Shown: positions 1 through 10,192, counted from the stretch's first letter. The stretch is 64,000 nt of DNA from Closterium sp. NIES-65 (GCA_948144175.1 CANXME010002320.1:62001-126000), one strand, 5' to 3'. Numbers and translations are program-made. Notes: generated from the sequence alone by a model not told the origin.

Positions 1-1510
1 ACGCTGAGCGGCAAAGTGCAGCAGCACCCGAAGAGTGGTCATCTTCGGGGTCAGGGAGAAGGTCTGGAAGAAGTCAACTCCTTGTCGCTGACTGAAGCCA
101 CATGCCATCGAGGATGTTCGCCCCAGGAGGGGGAACTGCGTCGACGTAAGTACATGTGGACTTCCAGGATGCCATCTCTGCATCCATGGCTGTCTGCCAT
201 TGAGAGGAGTACTCACCCGCGATCGCCTCAGCGTAAGAGCGCGGGGTCAGGATGTTTGGAGCACCCGGGTCTCCCTCAGAAGCAAGTAGCATGGCCACGA
301 GATGAGGTGCAGCGGCTACAAGACTCTCAAAGTCCTCCTGCCTGTCCTCAAGGACGTTCGTGCCAAGAGCACAATCACCCCCGATGGACGGAGGACAGAC
401 AGACTCAAACTCAGCAACAAGACTAGCAGCGAAGTCTAGACGAGAGGCAGTAGCAAAGTCAACAAGCTTTGAGACTAAGGCAGACGCAGCAGCAGACTCA
501 AACGACGGGTCAGTGACAACAGTGGCTAGCAGACGTGTGACAGTAGGGTGAGCAGCACGAACCAGGTCAGACTCAGGGTCCGGAACGTCAGACAGAGAAG
601 ACGCAGGAGGAGACGGCAGGGGAACAGAATGTGGAACAGAGGAAGGATGAAGTGCCATAGTGTGCGTGCCGGGGACAGGAGGAGGACGCTCACGAGGAAC
701 ACAACGACCAGTGCGACCAGCGCGAACAGGCGAGGCAGGACGAGACGCAGGCTCACGACGCTCTGTAAGCAAGTCTGTCTGCTCAGTGTAAGGAGAAGGA
801 GCAGGCAGTGGAGAGCCTGGCTGTAACGGGAGGCCAGTAGAAGACGAGAGGCTAAGAATATGGCAAAGCATGGAGTCAGGCGGTGGCAGAGACGACGGTG
901 ACGGCGGAGCAAAGAACAGTCGCGGCGGTGCACTACCCCGAGCACCAGTACCACCAGCACCAGCACCTCCAGCAGCAGCAGAACCTCCAGCTCCAGAACC
1001 TCCAGCTCTAGGTTCTCCAGCTCCAGCGCCTTCAGCGCCAGCGCCTCCAGCTCCAAAGCCCGCAGCAACACCAGCTCCGGCAGCTCCAGCACCTCCAGAA
1101 CAAGCACCAGCAGCACCAGCTCCTCCAGTAGCTCCAGAACCTCCAGCCCCAGGACCTCCAGCAGTAGCACCCCCAGAACCGACACCTCCAGCTCCGGGGT
1201 CTCCAACTCCAGGGTCGACAACACAAGCTCCAGGGCCTCCAGCTTTAGTGCCCCCAGCAGCAGCACCCCCAGAACCGGCACCTCCAGCTCTAGGGTCTCC
1301 AACTCCAAGGTCGACATCACCAGCTCCAGGTCCCCCAGCTCCAGTGCCTCCAGCAGCAGTACCCCCAGAACCGGCACCTACAGCCCCAGGGTCTCCAGCT
1401 CCAGCGCCCCCAGCTCCAGTGCCTCCAGCTCTGGCCGCGCAACTCCGAAGGCGGGTGCGCGATGCAAGCCACTCGCGCAGCTGCCGTGGTGAGAGAGGTG
1501 ATCGCTGCAA
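1..1510 (-). pseudogene. A1 pol: integrase-RT spacer and start of reverse transcriptase
   Basis: The minus frame 1510 to 74 begins with a short conserved stretch (LSPRQLREWLA), followed by about 130 residues of imperfect Gly/Ala/Val repeats, then a Pro/Ser-rich linker and the conserved lead-in to Copia RT (VLEDRQEDF, PRSYAEAI, SSQWQTAMDAEMASWKS, VPPPGANI). After GMW the frame fails: comparison with A4 suggests a deletion of roughly 75 bp between two CTTCAG copies that removes the usual FRVKRP block. RT homology resumes in another frame between about 70 and 1 (PKMTTLRVLLHFAAQR) and is cut by the window edge. The Gly/Ala block probably links integrase to RT and has no assignable activity. Confidence 0.8.
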
Positions 1511-2060
1511 CGCGGCACCAGGAGGTCCTCCAGCAGAATCAGCACCCCTAGGCTCAGCACCAACAGACTCAGTATCCCCGGGGCCAGCACCTCAAGGGCC
1601 AGCACCTCCAGCTCCAAGGTCTCGAACTCCAACGCGCGGCTCTCCAGCTCCAGTGCCTCCAGCACCACGGACCGCGGCAGCTCGAGTACCTCCGGTACGA
1701 GCACCTCCAGGACCCTCAGTGCCAGCACCCCCAGCGCCTCCACGACGAGCAGCTCCAGCAACTCCAAACGCAGCACTTCCAGCAGCAGCAGCACGACTCC
1801 TTAGGCGGGTACGCCACGCCAGCCACTCTCGTAGCTAGTGTGGTGAGAGAGGCCCCCGTCGTGAAGAGAGACCCCCAGACTCAGCACCCTCCGGCTCAGC
1901 ACCCCAGGCTCCGCACTTGTAGGCTCAGCACCCCCAGGCTTCGCACCCCCCAGGCTCCGCACCCCCCAGCACCTCACGCACAGGCTCAGCACCCCCAAAC
2001 GCAGTTCCCCGAGCAGCACCACCCGTAGCAGCACCTGAGTTGCTAGTGACCTCTACAGGC

Positions 2061-2882
2061 TCAGACAAGGGGAGTGGGTCTACCTGAGACACACCTGAGG
2101 GGGAGGACCCTGAGGGGGGGGGGGGGGTCTACTTGAGGGGGACTTGGAGCGAGGAAAAGCGGCGGGGGAGGGAGAGGGGTAGTGCGGTAGGGGAAGAGAT
2201 GGTAGAAAGGAACCAACTCGTCAAAGGTGACGTTCTGAGAGGGGAAGACTCGGCGCGAGGTGGGGTGGTAGAACTGCCAGCCAGGCGCGACAGGGACAAA
2301 GCCAAGGAGGACACAGGGAATGGTGCGGGAGGAGAGCTTGTCCGCGGACATATTACGGCCAAGGGCACGAGCACCCCTGACTCGGAAATGCGACGCATCG
2401 CCAACCTCTCCCGTCCAATGCAGTGTGGGCGAGGTCTCCGACAAGGAGACATGGGGCCAGATGTTGAGCTGCTGCGTGGCGTACCAGACCACAAACGGCC
2501 ACAGAAAATGGGGAGCCGCTGCATGGATCAAGGAGGTACGCGCGATCTCCATGACCAAGCCAATGCGGCGCTCAGCAACCCCATTTTTCTGCGGTGAGCG
2601 CGGAAGTGTGAACGACTACTCGATGCCCTCCCCCTGACAGAAGGCCCGTAAGAAGTTGGAGGTGAATTCACCACTTCTGTCGGAGTGCAGACACAGGACA
2701 GGAAGGTCCTGGCGGAACCTCCGGCGGAGTTGAAGACGAACTGCTCCGATCCAAGGGATCAGGACAGCAGGGACCTCCTTGGTGCACAAGGAGAAGACTG
2801 TGATGTAACGTGAATAGTCGTCGACAACCAGCAGAAAGTACCGCTCACCGCCCTGTCCACGAACGCGGGCTGGGCCCCACAT
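2061..2882 (-). pseudogene. A1 integrase core and C-terminal region
   Basis: Two minus frames (2882 to 2616 and 2558 to 2061) together cover a Copia integrase from WGPARV through FLLVVDDYSRY and the LHSDR-GEF block to the C-terminal FRVRGARA, FLGFVPVAPGWQFYHP and FDELVPF motifs. They are separated by a frameshift near 2590-2610, where the last catalytic Glu block should be. The RGGEF block reads RSGEF, a Gly to Ser change next to the second catalytic Asp. The downstream tail is Pro-rich. Family A4 has the same domains in the same order, so the assignment is secure, but this copy cannot make a complete enzyme. Confidence 0.8.
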
Positions 2883-2909
2883 GTCCAGGTGGAGGGTCTG
2901 CAGAGGAGC

Positions 2910-3935
2910 CTATGTCCGGGGAAACGAGGAGGAGTGAGGAGCGGCGCGCTGCCGCCCCTCGACACAAGGAAGGCAGGGCGGTGCAGGGGAGGCAGGGAGG
3001 GGAGGGAGAGACCTGGGAAGACCAGACACTAGGAGGTGACGGTGCATGCCACGGAGACGTGGCAAGGAAGGGTGACCCAGGCGGTGGTGCCAGAGAAGAG
3101 TCTGGTGCGACAGAGAGCGACACTCACAAGGGGAGGCTACCTGACCTGACGCAGACACCTGACCAGTAGCAGCTATCTGAGGGGACTCAGTAGTCAGTGT
3201 GCAAAGACTCGACCCTGGCCGTCGAGTGAACGTGGCCAGGTGACGGCCAGACCGGGAGCACGTACAGATCACCACACGCTGTCCTCCAGGGGTAAAGGTA
3301 TCAACCCATGCATCCAGGAGGACTGCCTTGCTCACCAGGTTCGTAGAGAACGAGAGGAGGTGAAGACGTGACAGTGAGCCAGACGGAACCGCCGGGCACG
3401 GAAGCACAGTGGAGGACCGTGCAAGAACTAGGCCCCCTGAGGGGTCAGCCAGAGACACTGCAACAGGTGTAGGGAGTGGCGTGAGTTTGGTATTGTCGCG
3501 AAAGAAACATCGGGAAGCACCTGAATCAAGCGTGAAGGTGTGCAACACCTCAGCAGGCGCAGTACTTGAGAGAGTAGACTCGCTAGCACCTAAGGCAGCA
3601 ACCTCACTACCACCTACTGTAGCAACCTCTATACCGGGGTCGTACTGCACACACAGGTAACAGTCACCCTCAGCACCACCAGGCAAAGCATACATAGAAG
3701 TAAGGATGGCGTCATAGTCTAAGGCAAAGACATCAACGCTTGACCTAAGCAGCTCATGCCAGTGGGGGATCTCAGCCTCGTCGCCAAACTCTGCGTGCCA
3801 GTCGTCACTCAAATAGGCAAAGCAGCGGGACTGTGCGTGAACAGGTGTCCCACAGATCTGACCAGCTTGACGACCTGTGCGAATGACGTACGCGCAATGA
3901 CCAGACTCGGAGACGTCCCATGCTGGTAAAGCCAC
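2910..3935 (-). pseudogene. A1 zinc-finger-like region, aspartic protease and integrase zinc-binding domain
   Basis: The minus frame 3935 to 2910 (341 codons) holds a Cys/His segment (CGTPVHAQSRCF) followed by WHAEFGDEAEIP, then the protease active site FTLDSGASRCFF near residue 138, then the integrase N-terminal zinc domain with HHRLGHPSLPRLRG and a C-x2-C pair (CLPCVEGRQR). This order is typical of Copia pol: protease, zinc-binding pre-integrase, integrase core. The catalytic DSGA is intact. The frame ends just before the integrase core, which continues in another frame at 2882, so a frameshift near 2900 separates them. Confidence 0.8.
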
Positions 3936-4105
3936 TCACGAAGCTGCTGGGACGTAAGGGTCGGACGCTACCGTAGCTGCATCTGGCCACCGCCAGAAAC
4001 TCCACACCAAACAGCGCCACATTGACTGCTACTACGACCGCCACCACTCCCACTACTGCCACCACCGCCGTCACCACTCCCACCGTTACTATAGAGTGAA
4101 GTCAT
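3936..4105 (-). pseudogene. A1 gag remnant, Gly/Ser-rich tract
   Basis: A minus-strand ATG at 4105 opens a short frame rich in Gly and Ser, followed in a shifted frame by the conserved TLTSQQLREWL block that in A4 precedes the Cys/His segment. The first roughly 180 residues of gag seen in A4 are missing. It is unclear whether this ATG is ever used. Confidence 0.5.
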
Positions 4106-4234
4106 GGCGGGCAAGCTAGGAGGAGCGCGACCTCTAGGGCAGTACGGAGTGAAGGTAGTAGCACGAAGAGTAGCAGCAGTAGTAAGAGCAGCAGAGCGGC
4201 TCGGTGAAGCTAGGCTGCATCACCTCGAGCACTC

Positions 4235-4790
4235 CTAGCAGCACCTCCACCAACAGCAGTAGTAGCACGAGCAGCAGGGCGGATCGGGCCAGGTAGGGCG
4301 GCTCGGCTCGGCTTGGGCGGCGCGGGCAACAGGGCACGTGCTGTGCAGGGCAGCAGGGCGCGACGCACGTGCTGCAGCAGGGCGCGACGCGTAGGGCAGC
4401 AGGGCGTGACGCGCGGGCTGCAGCTGAGCGCGACGCGCGGGGCAGCAGCGCGAGACTCGCGGGCTGTTGTAGGGCGTGATGCGCGGGGCATCAGGGCGCG
4501 ACGCATGGGCTGCAGCAGAGCGCGACGCGCAGGGCAGCAGCGCGCGACTCGCGGGCTGCCGTAGGGTGTGACACGCGGGACAGCAGCGCGCGACGCACGG
4601 GCTGCCGTAGGGCGTGACGCACAGGGCAGCAGCGCGGGCGTAGGGCAGGGCGCACGAGCAGGACAGGGCGCTGGCGCAGGGCAGGGCGCTGGCGCAAGGT
4701 GACATGAGCCAGGGCTGGGCAGGGCGTCCGCTAGGCAGTGCGACGCAGGGCAAGGCAGGGCGTGCGCAGAGCAGCGCGACGCAGGGCAGG
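4235..4790 (-). repeat. A1 leader minisatellite, GC-rich
   Basis: Imperfect tandem repeats built from words such as GCGCGACGC, GGGCAGCAG and CGGGCTGC fill the space between primer-binding site and gag on the minus strand. The same repeat resumes at 5043-5145 beyond the inserted solo LTR. All six frames stay open for long stretches because of composition, so predicted Ala/Arg-rich proteins here are not genes. Positions 4106-4234 hold leader sequence with no further recognisable feature. Confidence 0.7.
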
Positions 4791-5037
4791 TGTTACGAAA
4801 CGAACTTAGTCTAGGAACCGGAGTTTACTAAGGGCCTAGGCTTAGTAGCCTAGGCCAAGTGGGTGTCTAGGTGGTTGTACCAAAGAGAATCGAGAATGGA
4901 ATGTTTCACTATAGGTTTGCAAGAACATATAGCAAAAGAACATAGAGAAGGTGCACCACCAATGTAAGAAGGCATAACTACACTAAAGCTAATGCTATAG
5001 GCAGTTATAAACATACATATAAATATGTATCGCAACA
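4791..5037. mobile_element. Solo LTR (247 bp) of an unidentified family, with target duplication
   Basis: The AT-rich segment starts TGTTACGA and ends TCGCAACA, so its ends are near-perfect inverted repeats with canonical TG...CA. It is flanked by GCAGG on both sides (4786-4790 and 5038-5042), a 5-bp target-site duplication. It has no coding capacity and interrupts the GC-rich leader repeat of A1. This fits a solo LTR left after LTR-LTR recombination. A very short non-autonomous element is possible. No other copy of this family is in the window. Confidence 0.8.
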
Positions 5038-5145
5038 GCAGGGCACGGCGTGCGCGGGGCAGCGCGACGCAGGGTAGTGGGGTAACACGGTAACCGAAGT
5101 CGGTCGCTAAATATGGTGGGCCCGCAAAAAAACGGTCCTACGGAC

Positions 5146-5162
5146 CTACTGCACTGAAACCA
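5146..5162 (-). other. Primer-binding site of A1
   Basis: Read on the minus strand, TGGTTTCAGTGCAG directly follows the LTR end (TCTGGACA). It resembles the TGGTATCAGAGC site of plant LTR elements, complementary to the 3' end of initiator tRNA-Met, with two mismatches. Confidence 0.7.
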
Positions 5163-5297
5163 TGTCCAGATAGCAAGTCGGAAAATGACTGCATTGAATG
5201 AGTTGTGGGTACAAGTATTAACCCTAACATTGAGTTGTATCCCATATAGGCTACCCTACTATAGCCTACATAGAACTAGCAGAGATATAGTTTGACA
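5163..5297 (-). repeat. A1 5' LTR (135 bp)
   Basis: On the minus strand it begins TGTCAAAC and ends TCTGGACA. It is recognisably related to the A4 LTR (shared GTAGGCT, GGGTAGCC and ACTTGTACCC words) but strongly diverged, indicating an old insertion. Confidence 0.75.
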
Positions 5298-5789
5298 AAT
5301 AATAGCAAGCATCTTACGGAAACTATAAAGAACATGTAGCAATTTACAAAATCAGTCCATTCATTCAAATTGATTGAATTGGATTATTATCTAAGTGTAT
5401 GATATAAATCAGCTACCGGTCAAAAACTTAAGATAAGCAATTTTAACAATGCATGTAATACATAATTTGATATATCAAAATTTTGATTTCTAAATGCAGA
5501 TTTCAAGATTTTATATTAGAAAAATGATATTATCAAAATTTGATATTGTAATTTTTGTATCTTAATTTAGCTTCAAATCTTAAGATTCTTAAATATGTGT
5601 CTCGTAGAGTAAAACACTCTGTTTCACTATATTTATCACAATTTTTTTTTTTGGTGGCGTTTGTTTGATAACAATCCGTTCGCTTTTATTTATAGAGATT
5701 ACGAGTTAGCATATCGAGTTTTGAACGTGCAGCCTTGTAAACGCCGTTGCTATAAACCGAAATGCGCATTTTGTGGAGTACATGTGGAC
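5298..5789. other. AT-rich spacer between two divergent Copia elements
   Basis: About 490 bp of AT-rich sequence with no convincing gene. It contains a perfect 14-bp palindrome (TTTGATATATCAAA) and several diverged TTTGATAT/ATATCAAA words. A 60-codon frame at 5661-5843 runs into the A2 LTR and is not a plausible gene. This may be a small island of non-transposon DNA. Confidence 0.5.
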
Positions 5790-5930
5790 TGTCAATTTTG
5801 TGAAACATACATGCTGCCTATTGTGTGGACTGTAGTGGGGTAGCCCATATGGGGTACAACCCAAATTAGGGTTTCCTACTTTGTACCCATCCTGCTGCTA
5901 GTTCATTCATTCCTGTTCGTTATTCTGACA
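5790..5930 (+). repeat. A2 5' LTR (141 bp), subtype I
   Basis: Begins TGTCAATT and ends TTCTGACA. The central GTAGTGGGGTAGCCCATA-GGGGTACAACCC region matches the A4 LTRs, not the 3' LTR of A2. Confidence 0.7.
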
Positions 5931-5945
5931 TGGTTTCAGAGCAGG
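5931..5945 (+). other. Primer-binding site of A2
   Basis: TGGTTTCAGAGCAGG starts immediately after the LTR. It differs by one base from the plant initiator-tRNA-Met site TGGTATCAGAGC over 12 positions. Confidence 0.8.
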
Positions 5946-6109
5946 TCCTAGCCTAGAACCAATTTCTTAGGGCCCACCGAGTAGCGCTACCCCAACCGTC
6001 GCGCTAGTGTAATCGCGTTGTCCTACCCTACCCTGCCCTTCCCTGCCCTGTGCTGCCAGCAGCAGCGCAAACTGCTTTGCTCGCGCGCCGCCTGCTGCAG
6101 CGCGCCCTG

Positions 6110-6480
6110 CTGAGTCGCGCGCCGCCTACTGCAGCACGCCCTGCCCTGCCCGCGCGTCGCGCCGCCGCGCACGCCCTGCATGAGCGCCGAGCCGTCACGC
6201 GCCTTGCCCTGCCCGCGCGGCGAGCCGCCGCGCGCCCAGCTCTGCCCGCGCGCTGCCCGTGTCGTGCGCCCTGCCCTGCCCGCGCGCCGCGCCGCCGAGC
6301 GCCCTGCCCTGCCCGTGCGCTGCGCCGCCGTGCGCCCTGCCCTACCCGCGCGCCGAGCCGCCACGCGCTCTGCTCTGCCCGCGCGCCGCGCCGCTGCGCA
6401 CCCTGCCCTGTCTGCGCGCCGCGCCACTGCGCGCCCTGCCCTGCCCGCGCCCCTGCGCCGCGCGCCCTGCCCTTCCCGCG
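6110..6480 (+). repeat. A2 leader minisatellite, 33-bp unit
   Basis: Tandem copies of a 33-bp unit beginning CGCCCTGCCCTGCCCGCG follow one another with roughly 85-90% identity. Because 33 is divisible by three, every frame stays open and encodes an 11-residue Pro/Ala/Arg repeat. The array lies between primer-binding site and gag ATG (6644), the leader of the genomic RNA. The rest of the leader (5946-6109, 6481-6643) is similar GC-rich sequence without a clear unit. Confidence 0.8.
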
Positions 6481-6643
6481 CGCCGCGCCGCTACGCGCCC
6501 TGCTCTGCCGCGCGCCCTGTCCTGCCGTGCACACCCTGCCTTACCACGCGCCGCTCACTGCTGCACTGCTGCTAGCGCGCTCACTGGTGCACTGCTGCTA
6601 GCATGCTGCTCTGCTGCTAGCGCGCCCGACTGCTCTGCCCGCT

Positions 6644-8684
6644 ATGGCCACTCTCAACATTCTCACCTTCGATTCGGAGGGCCGCCCGATAGAGTTCAAT
6701 GCGTGGCTAGACGACTTACAGCTGTTCCTGCTGACAGACTCTAAGGACGGTACTTCGCTATTTCACCTCACTTCTGGCACCTCGCCCACCCCTAACGCCA
6801 CAGCTGACAGTGCGACTCGGTCACAGTGGCTTACCCGTAACGATGCTGCTCGCCTAGCCGTTCGCAACCACTGTCTACTTGTTGCTCAGCTTGTCGACTT
6901 TGCTACTCACTGTCGTCTAGACTACGCCGCTGGTCTTGTTGCTGAGTCCGAGTCTGTCTGTCCTCCGTCCGTCGGGGGTGAGTGTGCTGTTAGCACGGAC
7001 GTCCTTGAGGACAGGCAGGAGGAGTTCCAGTGTTTTGCCGCTGCTTTACCTCATCTCGTGTCCATGATGATTGCCCCTGAGGGAGACCCGGACGCACCAG
7101 ACATCCCGACCCCGCGCTCTTACGTAGAGGCGATAGAGGGTCCCTACTCTTCTCAGTGGCAGACAACCATGGGCGTAGAGATGGCTTCCTAGAAGTCCAC
7201 AGGCACTTATGTTGACGAGGTTCCCCCACCCGGGGCGAACATAATCGATGGCATGTGGATTTTCAGGGTGAAGCGGCCTACGAGTTCTCCGCCTGTCTTC
7301 AAGGTGTGTTATGTTGCTCGAGGTTTCAGTCATCGACAAGGAGTTGACTACGTTCAGACCTTCTCCCCTACCCCAAAGATGACCACTCTTCTGGTGCTGT
7401 TGCACGTTTTCGCTCAACGTGACTACGAGCTTCACTCTCTTGACTTCAGCACAGCTTTCCTACAGGGCAGCCTGCACAAGGAGATCTGGCTGCGCCGCCC
7501 ACCTGGCTTCTCTTGGTCGTTTCCTCCTGGCACCCAGTGGAGCCTCCGGTGGCCAGTCTACGGTCTCCGCCAGGCTCCTCATGAGTGGCACGACACAATG
7601 AGGACTACGCTTGCGGCTCTTGGGTTTGCTCCTTCCACTGCTGACCCGTCGCTGTTTCTTCGCACCGACACTACTCTGCCGCCATTCTGCATCCTCGTGT
7701 ACGTCAACAATTTGGTCTTTGCTACTGCTGGCACTGCTGGACTGGCCCAAGTATACTTGGAGCTGTAGAAGAGACACACGTTCATAGACTTGGGTGAGCT
7801 GCGCAGCTATATTGGCTTGCAGATCACCCGGGACAGAGCACGGTGCACCATTACCTTGACTCAGTCACACATGGTGCAGCAGGTCCTTCGGAGCTTCAGC
7901 TTCACGAACTCCTCGCCACAGTCCACTCCTTTGTCTACTCGCGACTCGCTCTCAGCTCTGCCTTCGGATGAGTCCGTAGAGCCGAGTGGCCCGTTCCCAG
8001 AGCTTGTGGGTTGCCTCATGTACCTGATGACCTGCACTCGACCTGACCTTGCTTACCCTCTTAGCATCCTAGCACGCTATGTTGCTCCTGGGAGACACCT
8101 ACCAGAGCACATGGATGCAGCTAAGAGGGTGTTGCGCTACTTGTGCAGTACGTCGGGCATGGGGCTCGTGCTTGGAGGACGGGCTCGAGTTGTCCTCACT
8201 GGTCATGCAGATGCTTCTTGGGTTGACGACTTGGCTATGCAGGGATTGTCACAGGGTTACACTTTCAGCCTTTGTTCCGGCTCTGTTTCATGGCGGTCTA
8301 CCCGCTCATCTTTTGTTCTCAGCTCCAGTTGTGAGGCTGAGATCTACGCAGGGACCATGGCTGCACAGGAGTTACGCTGGCTCACCTACCTGCTGACCGA
8401 CTTGGGAGAGGCGCCTCGTTCTCCTCCAGTTCTGTACGTCGACAACAAGGCCATGATTGCTTTGTGTCCAGGAGCACAGACTAGAGCACAGAACGAAGCA
8501 CATTGCTCTACGCTACTTCCTTTCTCGAGAGTTGCAGCAGCGTGGTTAGCTTTGTCTTGCTTACGTGGCCACTCGGGCCAACACTGCTGATATCTTTACC
8601 AAGGCACTTCAGCCTTGTGATCATCCGCGTTTTTGTATTATGCTAGGTCTTGTGCCTACCTGGCATCACTTGCTTACCTCGTGA
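6644..8684 (+). pseudogene. A2 gag-RT-RNase H fusion with stops
   Basis: An ATG at 6644 starts the family A gag N-terminus (LTFDSEGRPIEFNAWLDDLQLFL). After about 80 residues the frame passes directly into the pre-RT block (LVAQLVDFATHCRLDYAAGL, VLEDRQEEF), skipping the rest of gag, protease, integrase and the Ala/Gly spacer, without losing frame. RT (DYELHSLDFSTAFLQGSLH, VYGLRQAPHEWHD) and RNase H (TGHADASWVDD, SSSCEAEIYAG) follow. TAG codons occur at 7190-7192 (expected Trp) and 7766-7768 (expected Gln), and one extra C near 8465 shifts the frame. The RT active site reads YVNN where YVDD is expected, so polymerase activity is lost. The likely end is 8684, by comparison with A4. Confidence 0.85.
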
Positions 8685-8903
8685 CTTTGCTTGTACTGTG
8701 ATCTATATATTCCTGCACCTGCATGCTTACACTTGTGAGGTTGAGATCACTGTACTGCTTTTTCACCTTGATATATAACTCTGCATGTGAACTGGCCTTG
8801 TGGCCTTTTGCTTGTGCTCAGAATGCGTGGTGACGTTGTGATCCACCTTGAGCTTGACCTTGATTTGTTCTCTTGTTTGTCCCCCACTTTGCCTACGAGG
8901 GTG

Positions 8904-9027
8904 TGTCAGAACTATATTGTAGGCTGTAAGTGGGGCACTCCTTATGGGGTAGAGCCCTGTTAGGTTTTGCCTATACAAACATTCTACTGTTCTCATTCTA
9001 GTCATTCTCATTCCTTACTTTGTAACA
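8904..9027 (+). repeat. A2 3' LTR (about 124 bp), subtype II
   Basis: Begins TGTCAGAACTA and contains GGGGCACTCCTTATGGGG, a block shared with the A3 3' LTR but absent from the A2 5' LTR. The 3' end is taken at TAACA and is less certain than the start. Confidence 0.65.
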
Positions 9028-9235
9028 GCGTGACCCTATATGATCGCGCCTGATTGGACGTGCATATAATTGACCAATCATGCGTGGCAATTTATGGTCG
9101 GGCGCATTTTATATTAATGCCCGATCATATATTTCCGTGAATAACTGCAATGCCTAGGCGTCAATGCACGAGACCTTTAATGACCGCGCTTAATTGGTCG
9201 GTTATATGCGCGGTGCCTTTTATGGCAATGCGCGT
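9028..9235. other. 208-bp spacer between A2 and A3
   Basis: AT-rich sequence with two diverged copies of a TGA-CGCGC-T-ATTGG word and an imperfect inverted repeat (TATATGATCG near 9033 against CGATCATATA near 9123). No coding capacity. It could be host DNA or a remnant of a small element. Confidence 0.4.
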
Positions 9236-9357
9236 TGTCAGAATCTAGGAACCAAGAATGACTAGAAACACAGTAGTACGGGGTTTGTATATGAAAAACT
9301 AATTGGGCTCTGCCCCATAAGGAGTGCCCCACTACAGCCTACAGCATAGTTCTGACA
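9236..9357 (-). repeat. A3 3' LTR (122 bp), subtype II
   Basis: On the minus strand it starts TGTCAGAACTATGC and ends AGATTCTGACA, with perfect TGTCAG/CTGACA terminal inverted repeats. Confidence 0.75.
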
Positions 9358-9574
9358 CACCCTTATAGGCAAAGTGGGGGACAAGCAAGAGAACTAAGCA
9401 AGGTCAAGCCCAGGGTGGATCACAACGCCACCACACATTTTGAGCACCAGCAAATGGCCACAAGGCCAGTTCACATGCAGAGTTATGTATATATAGAAGA
9501 ACAAGTAGGACAATGATCACATCCTAGCAAGTGTAAGCATGCAGGTATAAATATATAGATCACAGTACAAGCAA

Positions 9575-10192
9575 AGTCAGGAAGTGAGCAAGTGAGGCCA
9601 AGTAGGCACAAGGCCTAGAACAGCACAGAACCGTTGATGATCACAAGGCTGAAGTGCCATGGGGAAGACATCAGCAGTGTTGGCCTGAGAGGCCACGTAA
9701 ACAAGATGAAGCTGACCACGCTGCTGCAACTCTCAAGGAAGGAAGTAGCGAAGAGCAATGTGCTTCGTTCTGTGCTCCAGTCTCTGCTCGCGACACAAGG
9801 CAAGCATTGCCTTGTTGTCGAAGTATAAAACTGGAGAAGAACGAGGTGCCTCTCCCAGGTAAGTCAGCAGGTAGGTGAGCCAGCGTAGCTCCTGTGCAGC
9901 CATGGCCCCTGCGTAGATCTCAGTCTCACATCTGGAGCTGAGAACAAAAGACGAGCGGGTAGACCGCCACGAAATAGAACCGGAGCCAAGGCTGAAGGTG
10001 TATCCCTGTGACGACCGCTGCGTAGCAAAGTCGTCAACCGAAGAAGCGTCTGCGCGACCAGTAAAGACAACTGGACCCCGTCCTCAAAGCACGAGCCCCA
10101 TGCCCGACGTACTGCACAAATAGCGCATCACCCTCTTAGCTGCCTTCCAGTGCTCTGGTCGGTGTCTCCCGAGCGCAACATAGCGTGTCAGG
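9575..10192 (-). pseudogene. A3 RNase H region, broken
   Basis: The minus strand carries the C-terminal third of Copia pol: the segment around GRHRPEHW-AAKRV, the RNase H block (GHADASS-D), a degraded SCEAEIYAG region and the ending LGLVPTW. Homology moves between frames, and a segment around 9830-9880 is shortened. It continues from the RT part at 23418-22768 on the far side of A4 and G1. Not functional. Confidence 0.7.

Larger units (their letters stand above)
1..5297 (-). mobile_element. Copia family A element A1, 5' part, truncated by the window edge
   Basis: Read on the minus strand this is a Ty1/Copia element in the order 5' LTR (5297 to 5163), primer-binding site, GC-rich repeat leader, Gly-rich gag remnant, protease, integrase, Ala/Gly spacer, start of RT. 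RT proper and the 3' LTR lie left of position 1. The N-terminal gag domain seen in A2 and A4 is absent, so the Gly-rich tract follows the leader almost directly. Reading frames are broken in several places, so this copy is dead. A foreign solo LTR sits in the leader at 4791-5037. Confidence 0.85.
5790..9027 (+). mobile_element. Copia family A element A2, internally deleted, with mismatched LTRs
   Basis: It runs in the order 5' LTR (5790-5930), primer-binding site, minisatellite leader, short gag fused to RT/RNase H, 3' untranslated stretch (8685-8903, no gene seen), 3' LTR (8904-9027). Protease and integrase are entirely missing. The two LTRs belong to different subtypes, so A2 looks like a recombinant of two family A elements and not a simple insertion. 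The flanks (TGGAC left, GCGTG right) do not form a target duplication, in line with that. Confidence 0.8.
9236..10192 (-). mobile_element. Copia family A element A3, 3' part (split by A4)
   Basis: On the minus strand this is the end of RNase H, a 3' untranslated stretch and the 3' LTR. The other part lies at 22768-23418. The two parts join at the same codon region of pol (between CTTAGCATCCTGG and CACGCTATGTTGC), showing that A4 inserted here. Flanks are TCAGG (10188-10192) and CCAGG (22768-22772), a 5-bp target duplication with one substitution. Confidence 0.85.

Noticed and set aside
870..1838. Long plus-strand Pro/Ala-rich frame opposite the A1 spacer
   Set aside because: It is the antisense of the Gly/Ala repeat in A1 pol; composition keeps all frames open and it has no independent gene features.
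5661..5843. 60-codon frame with Cys residues upstream of A2
   Set aside because: Runs into the A2 LTR, has no recognisable domain and is expected by chance.
4235..6744. Several Ala/Arg/Pro-rich frames in the leaders of A1 and A2
   Set aside because: Tandem repeats with GC-rich units leave all six frames open; there is no conserved domain and they lie in untranslated leaders.
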